Shown: positions 37,201 to 45,327, counted from the stretch's first letter. The stretch is DNA of 51,775 nt from an uncultured Lachnospiraceae bacterium (GCA_910587085.1 CAJUMC010000019.1:1-51775); one strand, 5' to 3'. Program-made: numbers and translations. The notes: generated from the letters alone by a model not told the origin.

Positions 37201-37470
37201 AATTCCATGTACAACCTGGCATGGAAGTATCAGAACGGCCAGGGGACGAAGCGCGACTATAAAAAAGCGATGGAGCTTTACCGGCAGTGCGCGGACGCCG
37301 GGGATGATGTGGCGATGTACCGCATCGGACAGTTATATGAAAACGGGAGGGGCGTAAAGAAAAGTATTGATCTTGCCCTGAAATGGTATAAAAAGGCAGA
37401 AAAACTCGGGAATAAAAGCGCTGCTTCACGGCGGAAAAAGCTGGAGGCAGCATCCGGGGGAATGCAATAA
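34300..37470 (+). CDS. Secreted BspA-like LRR protein with InlB, Big2 and Sel1 domains
   Basis: This is a 1056-residue exported protein starting at a GTG. A signal peptide ends near VQVYG-E (about residue 30). Residues about 45-510 carry several BspA-type leucine-rich repeats (SITYIGIGAFYNCKNLESMIIP, GVKSIGNYAFYGCSGLKYICLP, SIVSIEKNAFWDCGRLASV). Residues about 518-585 are an InlB/Listeria-Bacteroides beta-grasp repeat (FLGWYFGEKEW, LTARWEP). A Big-like stretch leads to a Big2 Ig-like domain (about 701-790). After a K/E/G/T-rich linker (about 790-842), Sel1 repeats fill 843-1056 (MYETGKGVEASEKSAFQWYQKSA, LYENGRGVKKSIDLALKWYKKA). No sortase motif or lipobox is seen. Adhesion or protein-protein binding is inferred. 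Confidence 0.9.
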   Translation: MKSGKFLKTALVFTLFFLCTAIFPYVQVYGEDDYEYTFDTGIYGNLATVTDCRGFGESTTIPDHCTAENDYGYDVEIPVKSLWHKLFSACGYLKRATITAKEELEIFEDTFSDCASLEELLAAPGSYYESEAGILYGRNKKELIRCPEGKTGYVRIPAGVAKVWGSAFSQCANLTGIRLSDSITYIGIGAFYNCKNLESMIIPAGISGIGKEAFSGCLSLQDIYFECSREEAAEIWYINDIYAQPDVRLGDYEDIEYGMRVSWGLSEDVRIHFGFDPDSYKYCVRPDGTAEITGYTGKDSVLLVPSQVDGLRVAAIRDRAFSGNVQIAGIELPDGVKSIGNYAFYGCSGLKYICLPESLEELGSKALNSCKNLQDIYFAGNMTNWKKLGFSAGSAITVYTNCRPSDYLFVVLEDGTAGISGYAGTSAEPALPGWLDGKPVTRILESAFDGCSRLRGISIPKSIVSIEKNAFWDCGRLASVRYSGSRKQWLGVAVASGNDALKKAALDCADKTQEVFAVYQVSFQAWGVKDYPVQRIEEYSLAKNPGEPARPEYRFLGWYFGEKEWDFQYDKVREDMVLTARWEPVEKVTSKHTDRGLSWADEKGFVLIPPGLKIDLNRGRGEYSGGNSKYIGTRWRADSNVVSPGSGSGERFSFQGVKAGTCTITAEVTTELWGVEAGDNKLTRWDVSTTPYTWKYRIVPYITAITMEKKSLTLREGEACPLVFSTVPAGNYSRVLSGLRFTSSDPAVAAITDDGIVIAKGRGTAVITADTREGVNGRTCTASCRITVTKAEKPAGSGTAENPDKESDQGDKKGGAEETGKDTDRDSTEKETGTDKTAAAGEEKFQAALKSYRAEKYSEALKLFRESAKKGHGFAMYYIAFMYETGKGVEASEKSAFQWYQKSAETGNPAGQFKTAYYYDIGKYVEKDASKAVEWYQKAVVQTEYAGEFQETYSSSQPEEILNTHVLNSMYNLAWKYQNGQGTKRDYKKAMELYRQCADAGDDVAMYRIGQLYENGRGVKKSIDLALKWYKKAEKLGNKSAASRRKKLEAASGGMQ

Positions 37471-37496
37471 AACAATGCCGGATCTTAATTTTTACA

Positions 37497-37534
37497 GCAA
37501 TCTGATTTTAAAGCAATCTAATTTTAAAGCAATC
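37497..37534 (+). repeat. 16-base tandem repeat, 2.4 copies
   Basis: GCAATCTGATTTTAAA (37497-37512) is followed by GCAATCTAATTTTAAA (37513-37528) and a partial GCAATC. It lies in the AT-rich gap upstream of the MBL-fold gene, near its promoter position. Confidence 0.85.
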
Positions 37535-37583
37535 AGGAGATTTATTTTAAAATCATCCGTGAGGAAAGGCAGGGGGGCAAACG

Positions 37584-38264
37584 ATGAATCAGAAGCTGGT
37601 CAGGCTCTGCAATGATATATCTTATCTTCCCGCGGCTGAACATCCGCTTTCCGCGGCTGAACATCCGCTTTCCGCGGATGTGGTTCTGATTCAGGAGCCG
37701 GATTATGTCTGCATATTTGATGTGGGAAGCAGCGGGGAGGCCAGGCTGGCGATCGAATCGGTTCCAGGGAAAAAGCTTGTCGTGCTGTCGCATTTCCATC
37801 CGGATCACACGGCAAATCTGTCCCGCATTACCTTTGACCGCCTGTACGGCGGGCGGGAAACCATCCGCCGTGTAGGTGCGGGGGAATGTGTGAACGGGCC
37901 GGTAAGACCAGCGCTGCCGGAATGGCCGGATTCCGATGCCCGGACGGAGCCGTCCGCCGGGCATCTTCCGCTTTCCATTCTTCCGGTTCCGTCAAGCCAT
38001 GCCAAGGGCTGCCTGCTGCTCTGCGCCGGAACAAAAATCGCATTCTGCGGCGATGCGCTGTATGCCGGAGTAAAAAACGGAAGGCTGGTCTACAATGCCG
38101 GACAGCTCAAGGCCATGCTGGAGCTTCTGGAGGGGCTGGAGGTGAAAATGCTTGCGCTCAGCCATGACAGGAAATTTGTTTATCCGAAGGAAACGGTGCT
38201 TGACGGCCTGAGACGCCTCTATGCGCGCAGGGACAGCCGCAGCAGCTATATCGACGCGGAATAA
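37584..38264 (+). CDS. MBL-fold metallohydrolase
   Basis: The 226-residue protein has the metallo-beta-lactamase fold. The zinc motif HFHPDH (in VLSHFHPDHTAN), a later His in SSHAKGC, the bridging Asp in AFCGDALY and a last His in LSHDRKF complete the metal site. Short stand-alone members are hydrolases of thioesters, phosphodiesters or lactones, and the substrate is not inferable. Residues 17-30 contain the duplicated heptapeptide AAEHPLS, from a perfect 21-base tandem repeat (37631-37672) that keeps frame. It lies before the first core strands, in a loop that may tolerate it. The start lies 113 bases after the surface-protein gene. Confidence 0.85.
   Translation: MNQKLVRLCNDISYLPAAEHPLSAAEHPLSADVVLIQEPDYVCIFDVGSSGEARLAIESVPGKKLVVLSHFHPDHTANLSRITFDRLYGGRETIRRVGAGECVNGPVRPALPEWPDSDARTEPSAGHLPLSILPVPSSHAKGCLLLCAGTKIAFCGDALYAGVKNGRLVYNAGQLKAMLELLEGLEVKMLALSHDRKFVYPKETVLDGLRRLYARRDSRSSYIDAE
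37631..37672 (+). repeat. Perfect 21-base tandem duplication inside the MBL gene
   Basis: The unit CGCGGCTGAACATCCGCTTTC occurs twice without a mismatch and a third copy begins (CGCGG). It adds seven residues in frame. Such repeats arise by slippage and often vary between strains. Confidence 0.95.
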
Positions 38265-38316
38265 CATACAAAAGTGCAGGCCGGAAATCGCAAAAATGGC
38301 ACGAAAGGGGAAGCCG

Positions 38317-38991
38317 ATGTATTTTGAATACGGAGAAAGGGAAATCGAACATCTGAAGAAAAGGGATAAACGGCTTGGGGAAGCGATCGACCTGATCGGG
38401 CCGGTGCGGCGCGAGCTGGATGAGGATATGTTTTCCGCGCTGCTTCATCAGATTGCGGGCCAGCAGATTTCCAACGCCGCGCTCGGGACGGTGTGGGGCA
38501 GACTTGTCGAACGTCTTGGCGGCAGACCGACGGCGGACGCCGTGCTGGAGCTGACAGCGCAGGAGCTTAAGAGCTGCGGAATTTCCTTCCGGAAGACGGA
38601 ATACATCCGGGAGCTGTCCGGGAGAATCCGGGACGGATCTATTGAGTTGGGAAAATTTCCCAAACTATCCGACGCGGAAATCATTGCGCAGCTCACCGCC
38701 TGCCGCGGCATCGGCGTATGGACGGCGGAGATGTTTCTGATCTTCTGCCTGAAGCGCCCGGATATCGTCAGCTGGGGAGATTTCGGCATACGGCGCGGCA
38801 TGCGTATGCTCTATCGCCGCCGCGAGCTTGACCGGACGGCATTCGACCGGTTTGCGAAGCGCTATGCGCCGTACGGGACGGTTGCAAGCCTTTATCTGTG
38901 GGCAATCGCCGGGGGTGCGCTGCCGGGGCTTGCCGATCCGGGGGAGAGCGCGAAAAAGGGGAGAAAAAGGGCGGAGAAAAAATTGCCCTGA
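38317..38991 (+). CDS. HhH-GPD DNA glycosylase (3-methyladenine type)
   Basis: The 224-residue protein has the HhH-GPD fold of base-excision repair glycosylases. It shows LLHQIAGQQISNAAL, the helix-hairpin-helix ACRGIGVWTAEMFL, and SWGDFGIRRGM, where the Asp is at the catalytic position known from AlkA. There is no iron-sulphur cluster motif at the C-terminus, so it is nearer AlkA/MAG than Nth. It removes alkylated purines, by inference. I prefer the ATG at 38317, which has AAAGGGG six bases upstream; an ATG at 38296 lacks a site. The last 20 residues are a basic K/R tail. It lies 52 bases after the MBL gene. Confidence 0.88.
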   Translation: MYFEYGEREIEHLKKRDKRLGEAIDLIGPVRRELDEDMFSALLHQIAGQQISNAALGTVWGRLVERLGGRPTADAVLELTAQELKSCGISFRKTEYIRELSGRIRDGSIELGKFPKLSDAEIIAQLTACRGIGVWTAEMFLIFCLKRPDIVSWGDFGIRRGMRMLYRRRELDRTAFDRFAKRYAPYGTVASLYLWAIAGGALPGLADPGESAKKGRKRAEKKLP

Positions 38992-39028
38992 ATATTGGAA
39001 ACACTTCTGTTTTCAGAAATGGGGGGAT

Positions 39029-39979
39029 ATGGAAAGCAGTGATGCCTTAGAGGCGGAGATGATAAGGCTGCGGAAGGAGATCAGCCAGGAGGGAACGTGG
39101 AAAAAGAAGCTTGGCGAGCTGAATGTAAAATATTACAAGCTTGTCGGGCAGGTGAGAGAATACCATCGGATTCTCGATCAGAATCAGGAGCTGTCCATAC
39201 AGCTGCGCCGCCGGTCTGTCCGGACGCTGTTCCTTCGTCTGTTCGGAAAAAGGAAACGGCAGCTGCAAAAGGCAGAGGAAGCCGTTCGGGAGGCGGAGAG
39301 GCAGTGCAGAGAGCAGGGGGAGGAGCTGGCCCGCTTCGAGAGCGAGATCCGGCTGTGTGAGAACCGGATTTTCCGAATCGGGGGACTGAGGCGGAAGCTG
39401 GAACAGTTAGAGCAGGAAAAATTTGAATCCGCGGGAGCCGCTCTTTCCGGCCCGAGAGCGGAGGAATTCCGGGCAATCGAGGCGGAGGCGGAACTTGAGA
39501 GGCGTTATGCAGAGGAGCTTTGGTGTGCTCTGAGCGCGGGCCGGGCAGCGTATGAGACCGCTGGCAGTATTATGATCAAGCTGGACAATGCGGAGCGGCT
39601 CGGAAAGCATGATATGTTCAGTAGCGGTATTCTGGTGGATATGGACAAGCATCAGAATCTGCATCTGGCCGAACTTCAGCTGGAGGATTTGCGTTCACAG
39701 CTGAAGAATTTCTGCACGGAGCTGGGGGATGTATCGCTCCCGGAGGAGCTTCGGCTGGAAGTTACCGGATTTCTTCGTTTTGCCGATTACTTTTTTGACG
39801 ATATGCTTTCCGGCTGGTCGGTGAAAAAGCGGGTTGAGAAGGCGGCGAAGGAGATAATGCAGCTTAGGAGACAGCTGGAGGGCATGCTGGAATGTCTGGA
39901 AGCGCAGCTGGCGGAGAGCGGGCAGGAAACAGAGCGGAAAAAAGCGGAGCTTAACAGGATTATTGCCGAAAAAGAATGA
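39029..39979 (+). CDS. Coiled-coil protein of unknown function
   Basis: I do not recognise this 316-residue protein. It has no signal peptide and no convincing membrane helix. Residues about 5-50, 75-140 and 260-312 are charged coiled-coil segments rich in E, K, R and Q. A basic patch (RRRSVRTLFLRLFGKRKRQ) lies at about 58-76, and a less charged middle region (about 150-250) includes IKLDNAERLGKHDMFSSGILVDMDKHQNLHLAE. It might bind nucleic acid or a membrane through the basic patch, but this is a guess. The ATG at 39029 follows GGGGGGAT. The HD-domain gene follows 107 bases later on the same strand. Confidence 0.7.
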   Translation: MESSDALEAEMIRLRKEISQEGTWKKKLGELNVKYYKLVGQVREYHRILDQNQELSIQLRRRSVRTLFLRLFGKRKRQLQKAEEAVREAERQCREQGEELARFESEIRLCENRIFRIGGLRRKLEQLEQEKFESAGAALSGPRAEEFRAIEAEAELERRYAEELWCALSAGRAAYETAGSIMIKLDNAERLGKHDMFSSGILVDMDKHQNLHLAELQLEDLRSQLKNFCTELGDVSLPEELRLEVTGFLRFADYFFDDMLSGWSVKKRVEKAAKEIMQLRRQLEGMLECLEAQLAESGQETERKKAELNRIIAEKE

Positions 39980-40086
39980 TAAGGAGGGAGCGGCCGGGGA
40001 GGAACGGTGAAAAAAGAGCTGTCCGGCAACGGCGTCTAAAGCAGAAAAGCCATCCGGAGAACGAAAAAAGAAGGAGATAAAAAATT

Positions 40087-40902
40087 ATGTCAGAAAAAGA
40101 AACCACGGCCGGCAGACAGCCGGCAGACTGCGGATCGGGAGATGCGGGGATCCTGGAATATGCGGGTAATCACGAAGATATTTTGTCATGCAGGGAAAAT
40201 GCGGAAGATCAGGAAAACACGGAAAGATACACTGCCATGTTCCGGGAGGTGGAAGCCCTGCTTGCGGAATACGACAAAACCGGCGGAAAGGGCCGGCATA
40301 AGATACGCTACAGCCGGATCGATCATACAAAAAGAGTGTACTGCTGGATGGAGAAGCTTTATGAGGCTTACCCGGAGAAGGATTCGCTGGATGCGGATGC
40401 CTTAAGGATCGCGACGATTTTCCACGATTGCGGCTACTGTGCCATGGCGGATGGGGCAGCCGAAAAACTGCTGCCGGGAGAAAAGCATGCTGCGGTCAGC
40501 GCCCGGCTCTGCAGGGGCTATCTGGAGCGGGAGGGTTTTCCGGAGGAAACGATTGATTTTATCTGCCGGCTGATTGCACAGCATTCCGACAAATCTCTTT
40601 TGACCAAGGATATACCGGCGGAGCTTCTGCTTTTGCTGGAGGCGGATCTTCTGGACGATACCGGTCTGCAGGGCATTGTCGTCGATATATGGATGGAAGT
40701 GGCCGCGAAGGAGGACGCCACTTTTGAATCCATTATAAAGCATATACGGCGCTTTACGCTGGGGATGATGCGGGAGAATCCGATGCGTACCGCGAAAGCA
40801 AGGGAAATTTGGAAGGAGAAGCGCAGACTGACGGAACAGTTTGTGAAGAAACTGGAGGAGGATCTGGAGATGCCAGAGGAGTTTAATCGGGTATTACCGT
40901 AA
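40087..40902 (+). CDS. HD-domain phosphohydrolase family protein
   Basis: The 271-residue protein begins with about 65 acidic, probably disordered residues. An HD fold follows: H in IDHTKRV, the metal HD in ATIFHDCGYC, a later H in LPGEKHAAVS, IAQHSDK, and a D in LEADLLDD. This matches small HD proteins that hydrolyse nucleotides or phosphate esters, and the substrate is unknown. Its ribosome-binding site is AAGGAG. The last 20 bases overlap the 3' end of the convergent Big2 gene (40883-40902), so the two transcripts must overlap tail to tail. Confidence 0.85.
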   Translation: MSEKETTAGRQPADCGSGDAGILEYAGNHEDILSCRENAEDQENTERYTAMFREVEALLAEYDKTGGKGRHKIRYSRIDHTKRVYCWMEKLYEAYPEKDSLDADALRIATIFHDCGYCAMADGAAEKLLPGEKHAAVSARLCRGYLEREGFPEETIDFICRLIAQHSDKSLLTKDIPAELLLLLEADLLDDTGLQGIVVDIWMEVAAKEDATFESIIKHIRRFTLGMMRENPMRTAKAREIWKEKRRLTEQFVKKLEEDLEMPEEFNRVLP

Positions 40903-41467
40903 CGGTGCATGCAAAGGTTTTTCCGCGCACCGTGGCGGTTACGACGGTGGTTCCCGCGGCGACGGCGAGAACGCGCCCGAAGAGGGAGACGCTGGCTACG
41001 TCCGTATCCCGGCTTTTCCAGCGGATGTCAAGGGGAAGCAGGCCGAGTCCGCGCAGGAAGAGCCGAGCGCTTTTTCCCTCTGCAAGCGTCAGATCCGTGC
41101 GGTTCAGCTGTGCGACCTGCACCATGCAGCGGATTTTTTTGCCGTTTCGGTTCTGAATGGTCGCGGTGATAATAGTTTTTCCGGGTTTCCAGGCACGGAC
41201 AATACCGTTCTGCGTGACGGAGGCGACCATGGAGCGGGAGCTTGCGAACTCCGTCTGAAGCAGCATGCCGTTGATTTCCAGAGGGAAACTGTCGCCCGGT
41301 GCAAGCAGAAGATAGGATTCGGAAAAATGAAGGGTGAACGGGAGCAGGATGCGGCTCCGGTAAAACACTACATTTCCGCCCTGAGCGGTAAAAAGAAGCA
41401 GAAGCAGCGCAAAAAGCCGAAGATATCTCCGCGTTCTCCGGCTTTTTTTATTTCTTTTCATTTTCAT
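40883..41467 (-). CDS. Membrane-anchored Big2 (Ig-like) protein
   Basis: The 194-residue protein starts with a very basic stretch (MKMKRNKKSRRTRRY) and one hydrophobic helix (about residues 16-30), giving an extracellular anchor or signal. Two bacterial Ig-like (Big2) modules follow. One lies at about 50-118 with SSRSMVASVTQNGIVRAWKPGKTIITA; the other, about 122-193, has SRDTDVASVSLFGRVLAVAAGTTVVTATV. Such domains bind other surface proteins or sugars. It overlaps the HD-domain gene by 20 bases at the 3' ends and is divergent from the carboxypeptidase at 41657. No cell-wall anchor motif is seen. Confidence 0.82.
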   Translation of the reverse strand: MKMKRNKKSRRTRRYLRLFALLLLLFTAQGGNVVFYRSRILLPFTLHFSESYLLLAPGDSFPLEINGMLLQTEFASSRSMVASVTQNGIVRAWKPGKTIITATIQNRNGKKIRCMVQVAQLNRTDLTLAEGKSARLFLRGLGLLPLDIRWKSRDTDVASVSLFGRVLAVAAGTTVVTATVRGKTFACTVTVIPD

Positions 41468-41656
41468 CCCGGCGTTCTCCTTCCTTTTTTGCTGCCGGAA
41501 GACAGCAGGCCATTTATATTATTCTTCCCCATATACTATGCGGCAGGCTGCCGGAGAGTGACCAGACTGTTTTCCAAAGCTTTTCCATCCGGGTCAGCAT
41601 AAAAACTTCCCTCCGCCCGTAAAATATACAGAAGAATAAACCGAGGTACAAGTACA

Positions 41657-42826
41657 ATGAAACGGAAACGTATTCTTGCCGGCGTATGCCTTCTGGCCGT
41701 CCTGATCGGACTGCTTCCTGCGACAGGCGCGTCGGCGGAGGAACCGGTGCTTTCCAGCGAGGCCGTCGTGCTGATGGAGGGCTCCACGGGACAGGTGCTG
41801 TATGAAAAGGAGGCAACGAAGCAGCTCCGCCCGGCCAGCATCACAAAAATCATGACGCTGCTGCTGATTTTTGAGGCGATTTCGGACGGGAGGATCAGTC
41901 TCACCGATCAGGTGAGCGTCAGCGAACATGCGGCTTCGATGGGCGGCTCCCAGGTGTTTCTTGAGCCGAACGAAACGCAGGATGTCAACACTATGATCAA
42001 GTGCATCAGTATCGCGAGCGCCAACGATGCGAGCGTCGCAATGGCGGAATTTATTGCCGGGACGGAGGAGGCTTTTGTCGAGCGGATGAATGCGCGCGCA
42101 AAGGAACTCGGAATGGAGCATACGCATTTTGTCAACTGCTACGGGCTGGACACGGACGGGCATTATTCGTGCGCGCTCGACGTCGCTCTGATGTCGCGCG
42201 AACTGATTATGAACCATCCGGAAATCAGCAATTATTCCACCGTGTGGATGGATACCTTCGTACATACAACCAGCAGGGGAAGAACGGAATTCGGGCTGAC
42301 GAATACGAATAAGCTGATCAAATCCTACCAGGGAATCACGGGCCTGAAAACGGGTTCCACCGGGCTTGCAAAATATTGCCTGTCCGCAACTGCCAGAAGA
42401 GGGGATATGAATCTGATCGCGGTCGTGATGGCAGCTCCGGATACGAAAACACGGTTCAGGGAGGCGGCGGAGGTATTAAATTACGGCTTCGCCAATTATC
42501 AGCTGTATAAAAACGATTTTTCCGGCGTGAAGTTTGAGAACATACCGGTGAAGCAGGGAGTGGAGAAGGAGATTGCACTGGTGCCGGCCGGTCCGTTTGC
42601 CTATCTCTGCGGCAGCGAGCTGAACCGGGAAAAGATCGAGATGGTGCTGGAATATGACCGGAGTATTTCCGCGCCGTTCGACGCCGCGTCCCCGGCCGGC
42701 CGGGCTGTTTTTACCTGCGAGGGAAAGGAACTCGGCAGCGTGCCGCTTGTGACCGTATCCGGCATGGGGAAGGCGAACTACTCCGATTCGCTCAAGGAGG
42801 TGTGGGAGAGATATTTCGGGAGGTAG
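41657..42826 (+). CDS. dacF: D-alanyl-D-alanine carboxypeptidase (DacF-like)
   Basis: This penicillin-binding protein trims the last D-Ala from peptidoglycan stem peptides outside the cell. A signal peptide ends TGASA (about residue 27). The S11 peptidase motifs are complete: SITK with nucleophile Ser61, SAN at 120-122 and KTG at 230-232. A C-terminal beta domain (about 280-389) follows, ending WERYFGR with no clear amphipathic anchor. Length (389) is usual. In sporulating Clostridia one or two such genes flank scpAB, as here; DacF-type enzymes shape the spore cortex, but a vegetative role is equally possible. GAGG lies before the start and a TAG ends the gene. Confidence 0.93.
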   Translation: MKRKRILAGVCLLAVLIGLLPATGASAEEPVLSSEAVVLMEGSTGQVLYEKEATKQLRPASITKIMTLLLIFEAISDGRISLTDQVSVSEHAASMGGSQVFLEPNETQDVNTMIKCISIASANDASVAMAEFIAGTEEAFVERMNARAKELGMEHTHFVNCYGLDTDGHYSCALDVALMSRELIMNHPEISNYSTVWMDTFVHTTSRGRTEFGLTNTNKLIKSYQGITGLKTGSTGLAKYCLSATARRGDMNLIAVVMAAPDTKTRFREAAEVLNYGFANYQLYKNDFSGVKFENIPVKQGVEKEIALVPAGPFAYLCGSELNREKIEMVLEYDRSISAPFDAASPAGRAVFTCEGKELGSVPLVTVSGMGKANYSDSLKEVWERYFGR

Positions 42827-42918
42827 GCCCGGCCGCGAAATTCCTTGACAGCAAAGGGCAAAATCGGTATAGTTAGTAGGGCGGGCGGTGATTCTGACCG
42901 CCCGGAATGGAGCGGAAA

Positions 42919-43701
42919 ATGGGAATACCGGTGAAGCTGGAGGCGTTCGAGGGGCCACTCGACCTGCTTCTGCATCTGATAGATAAAAATAAAGTCAATA
43001 TATACGATATTCCGATCGTACAGATTACCGAGCAGTATATGGATTACATAAAACGCATGGAGAGCAGAAATCTGGATGTGATGAGCGAGTTTCTTGTGAT
43101 GGCGGCAACCCTGCTGCGCATCAAATCGGCCATGCTGCTGCCGAAAAGGGAGGAAGAGGGAGCGGAAGTGACTGCCGATCCGCGTCAGGAGCTTGTGGAG
43201 CGTCTGCTGGAATACAAAATGTTCCGGTATATTTCCCAGGAGCTCAAGGACAGGCAGCTGGACGCTTCCATGATACTGTTCCGGGAGAAGGCGATCCCTG
43301 CGGAGATTGAGGATTACAGGGAGGAAGTTAACGTCGGGGAGCTGCTTTCCGGGCTTACGCTCTCCAGACTGCACGCAATTTTCGAGTCCGTCATAAGGAG
43401 GCAGGCCGACAAGATCGATCCCATCCGCAGCAAATTCGGCAGGATCGAGCGCGAAGAGATCAGTCTCTCCGACAAAATCATGCAGATTCAGACTTTCGGA
43501 CTGGCAAAGCGGCATTTCAGCTTCCGCGGGCTGCTTGAGAGCTGTCCGGATCGGATGGAGGTGATTGTGACCTTCCTCGGGATTCTCGAGCTTATGAAGA
43601 TGGGGCGGGTTTCGATCAGCCAGCAGAAGCTGTTTGAGGATATCGAGATCGATTATCTGGCGGAGGATGTCGCACCGCTGGAGCAGTTTGCATTTGAGTG
43701 A
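42919..43701 (+). CDS. scpA: Segregation and condensation protein A
   Basis: ScpA is the kleisin that bridges the SMC heads of the bacterial condensin. The 260-residue protein opens with IPVKLEAFEGPLDLLLHLIDKNKVNIYDIPI, the highly conserved N-terminal SMC-neck-binding region. A variable middle follows, then the C-terminal winged-helix segment with VIVTFLGILELMKMGRVSISQ. I chose the ATG at 42919 because GGAGCGG lies four bases before it and the family begins there; an ATG at 42907 would add four residues. scpB follows after 62 bases. Confidence 0.95.
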   Translation: MGIPVKLEAFEGPLDLLLHLIDKNKVNIYDIPIVQITEQYMDYIKRMESRNLDVMSEFLVMAATLLRIKSAMLLPKREEEGAEVTADPRQELVERLLEYKMFRYISQELKDRQLDASMILFREKAIPAEIEDYREEVNVGELLSGLTLSRLHAIFESVIRRQADKIDPIRSKFGRIEREEISLSDKIMQIQTFGLAKRHFSFRGLLESCPDRMEVIVTFLGILELMKMGRVSISQQKLFEDIEIDYLAEDVAPLEQFAFE

Positions 43702-43763
43702 TCAGGTTCGGGCTTTGAGGCCGGCGTCTATAAATTGCGCAGTAAAGTGAGGCAGGAAGAACT

Positions 43764-44339
43764 ATGGAGATCAAGGAACTGGAGGCGGCGGCCGAGGCGA
43801 TTCTTTTTACGATGGGGGAGGCCGTGGAGGCAGATCGGATCGCCGCCGCGGTCGGGACGGACAAGCATACCATGCGGGAGGTGCTCCGCGGCATGATGCA
43901 GCGTTATGAGGCGGAGGAGCGCGGCATCGGGCTGATTGAGCTGGATGGTGCCTTCCAGTTGTGCACAAAAGCGTCCATGTACGAATATCTTGTAAGGATC
44001 GCACACGTACCGAAAAAACATGTGCTCACGGACGTTCTGCTGGAGACGCTTTCCATCGTCGCGTACAAGCAGCCGATCACAAGGCAGGAGATTGAGGTGA
44101 TCCGCGGGGTAAAATGCGATCACGCGGTCAACAAGCTGATTGAATACAATCTCGTCTGCGAGGTCGGGCGTATGGATGCGCCTGGCCGGCCGATTCTGTT
44201 CGGGACGACGGAGGAGTTTCTGCGCAGCTTCGGCATCGCGTCGCTGGAGGATCTGCCGGCCGTCAATCCGGAGCAGGTGGAGGATTTCAAGCACGAGGCG
44301 GAGGAGGAAGCGCAGCAGACGCTGGAGATTGTGCCGTAA
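43764..44339 (+). CDS. scpB: Segregation and condensation protein B
   Basis: ScpB dimers bind ScpA and stabilise the SMC complex. The 191 residues form two winged helices. The first is at about 1-80 (LEAAAEAILFTMGEAVEADRIA), the second at about 85-165 (LSIVAYKQPITRQEIEVIRGV, followed by GRPILFGTTEEFLRSFGI, the usual family sequence). A short acidic tail follows. It lies directly after scpA, as in nearly all Bacillota, and is followed by about 90 bases before the VTC gene. Confidence 0.96.
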   Translation: MEIKELEAAAEAILFTMGEAVEADRIAAAVGTDKHTMREVLRGMMQRYEAEERGIGLIELDGAFQLCTKASMYEYLVRIAHVPKKHVLTDVLLETLSIVAYKQPITRQEIEVIRGVKCDHAVNKLIEYNLVCEVGRMDAPGRPILFGTTEEFLRSFGIASLEDLPAVNPEQVEDFKHEAEEEAQQTLEIVP

Positions 44340-44427
44340 AATTTTCACAGTATTTCCATAAGTGTTACACAATTACTACACAGCCTGGACTTAGGATAAT
44401 TTTATCAATTACGGCAGGAGGAAGGCT

Positions 44428-45327
44428 ATGGCAGGAAAGGCAGGGGGCTCGGTATTTCAGCGGATTGAAAAGAAGTACATGCTGTCCCGGGAGCAGTACG
44501 AGGCGCTGCTCGTCCGGATTACTCCCTATATGGCAGCGGACGAATACGGGCTCTCTAAAATCTGCAATATCTATTTTGACACGGAGACGGACGAGCTTGT
44601 CCGTGCCTCCAACGAAAAGCCGCTGTTCAAGGAGAAGCTGCGGCTGCGCAGCTACGGAACCCCTAGGCGGGAAGATACGGTATTTGTAGAAATCAAGAGG
44701 AAATACGCCGGGGTTGTCTACAAGAGGAGAATTTCGCTTCCGCTGTGCGAGGCGGAGGACTATCTGCTCCGCGGCGTCCGGCCGGAGCAGGATTCGCAGA
44801 TTCTCCGGGAGATTGATTATTTCCTCGCGTTCTACCGCCCGGAGCCGAAGCTGTATCTGGCTTATGACCGGACGGCCTGGTACGGCCGGCAGGATGCGCA
44901 GTTTCGCATGACCTTCGACTCCAATATCCGGAGCCGTCGGGAACGGCTTTCTCTTGAGCTCGGCGACGAGGCGGAGCCCCTGTATGATTTTCCTTATCAG
45001 CTGCTGGAAATCAAGGCGGCGGGAGCGTATCCGCTCTGGCTGACGGAAGCGCTGACCGGGCTTTGTATTTATCCGGTTTCCTTCTCGAAATACGGCACGA
45101 TTTATCGAAAGGAGCAGGCGGAAAAAGCGGTTCTGCGCGAGGCCGCCGCGGCGCGGGAGGAGAGTACGCAGCTGGCTGCTTCCGATCGTCTTAATTCCGG
45201 TTGTTTTGATATCGGCGTTGGGGAAAATACAGGCGGCGCGGGAGAATGGAAGGCAGATTATACCGGCTGTGAATTGATAAACAAAAAAGAAAAGGGGAAC
45301 AAAAGCAATGTTTACCAGTATAATTGA
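44428..45327 (+). CDS. VTC-domain (polyphosphate polymerase-like) protein
   Basis: The 299-residue protein has the triphosphate tunnel metalloenzyme fold of the yeast VTC polyphosphate polymerase. EKKYMLS opens the tunnel, followed by KEKLRLRSYG, VEIKRKYAGVVYKRRI and LEIKAAG, the alternating E/K/R strands that bind triphosphate and metal. A disordered 60-residue tail with GENTGGAG follows. In Bacillota this gene pairs with a DUF4956 membrane protein, often with a CotH kinase gene too. Its stop lies inside the DUF4956 gene (20-base overlap). Polyphosphate or another phosphate polymer is the likely chemistry; the bacterial role is not settled. Confidence 0.9.
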   Translation: MAGKAGGSVFQRIEKKYMLSREQYEALLVRITPYMAADEYGLSKICNIYFDTETDELVRASNEKPLFKEKLRLRSYGTPRREDTVFVEIKRKYAGVVYKRRISLPLCEAEDYLLRGVRPEQDSQILREIDYFLAFYRPEPKLYLAYDRTAWYGRQDAQFRMTFDSNIRSRRERLSLELGDEAEPLYDFPYQLLEIKAAGAYPLWLTEALTGLCIYPVSFSKYGTIYRKEQAEKAVLREAAAAREESTQLAASDRLNSGCFDIGVGENTGGAGEWKADYTGCELINKKEKGNKSNVYQYN

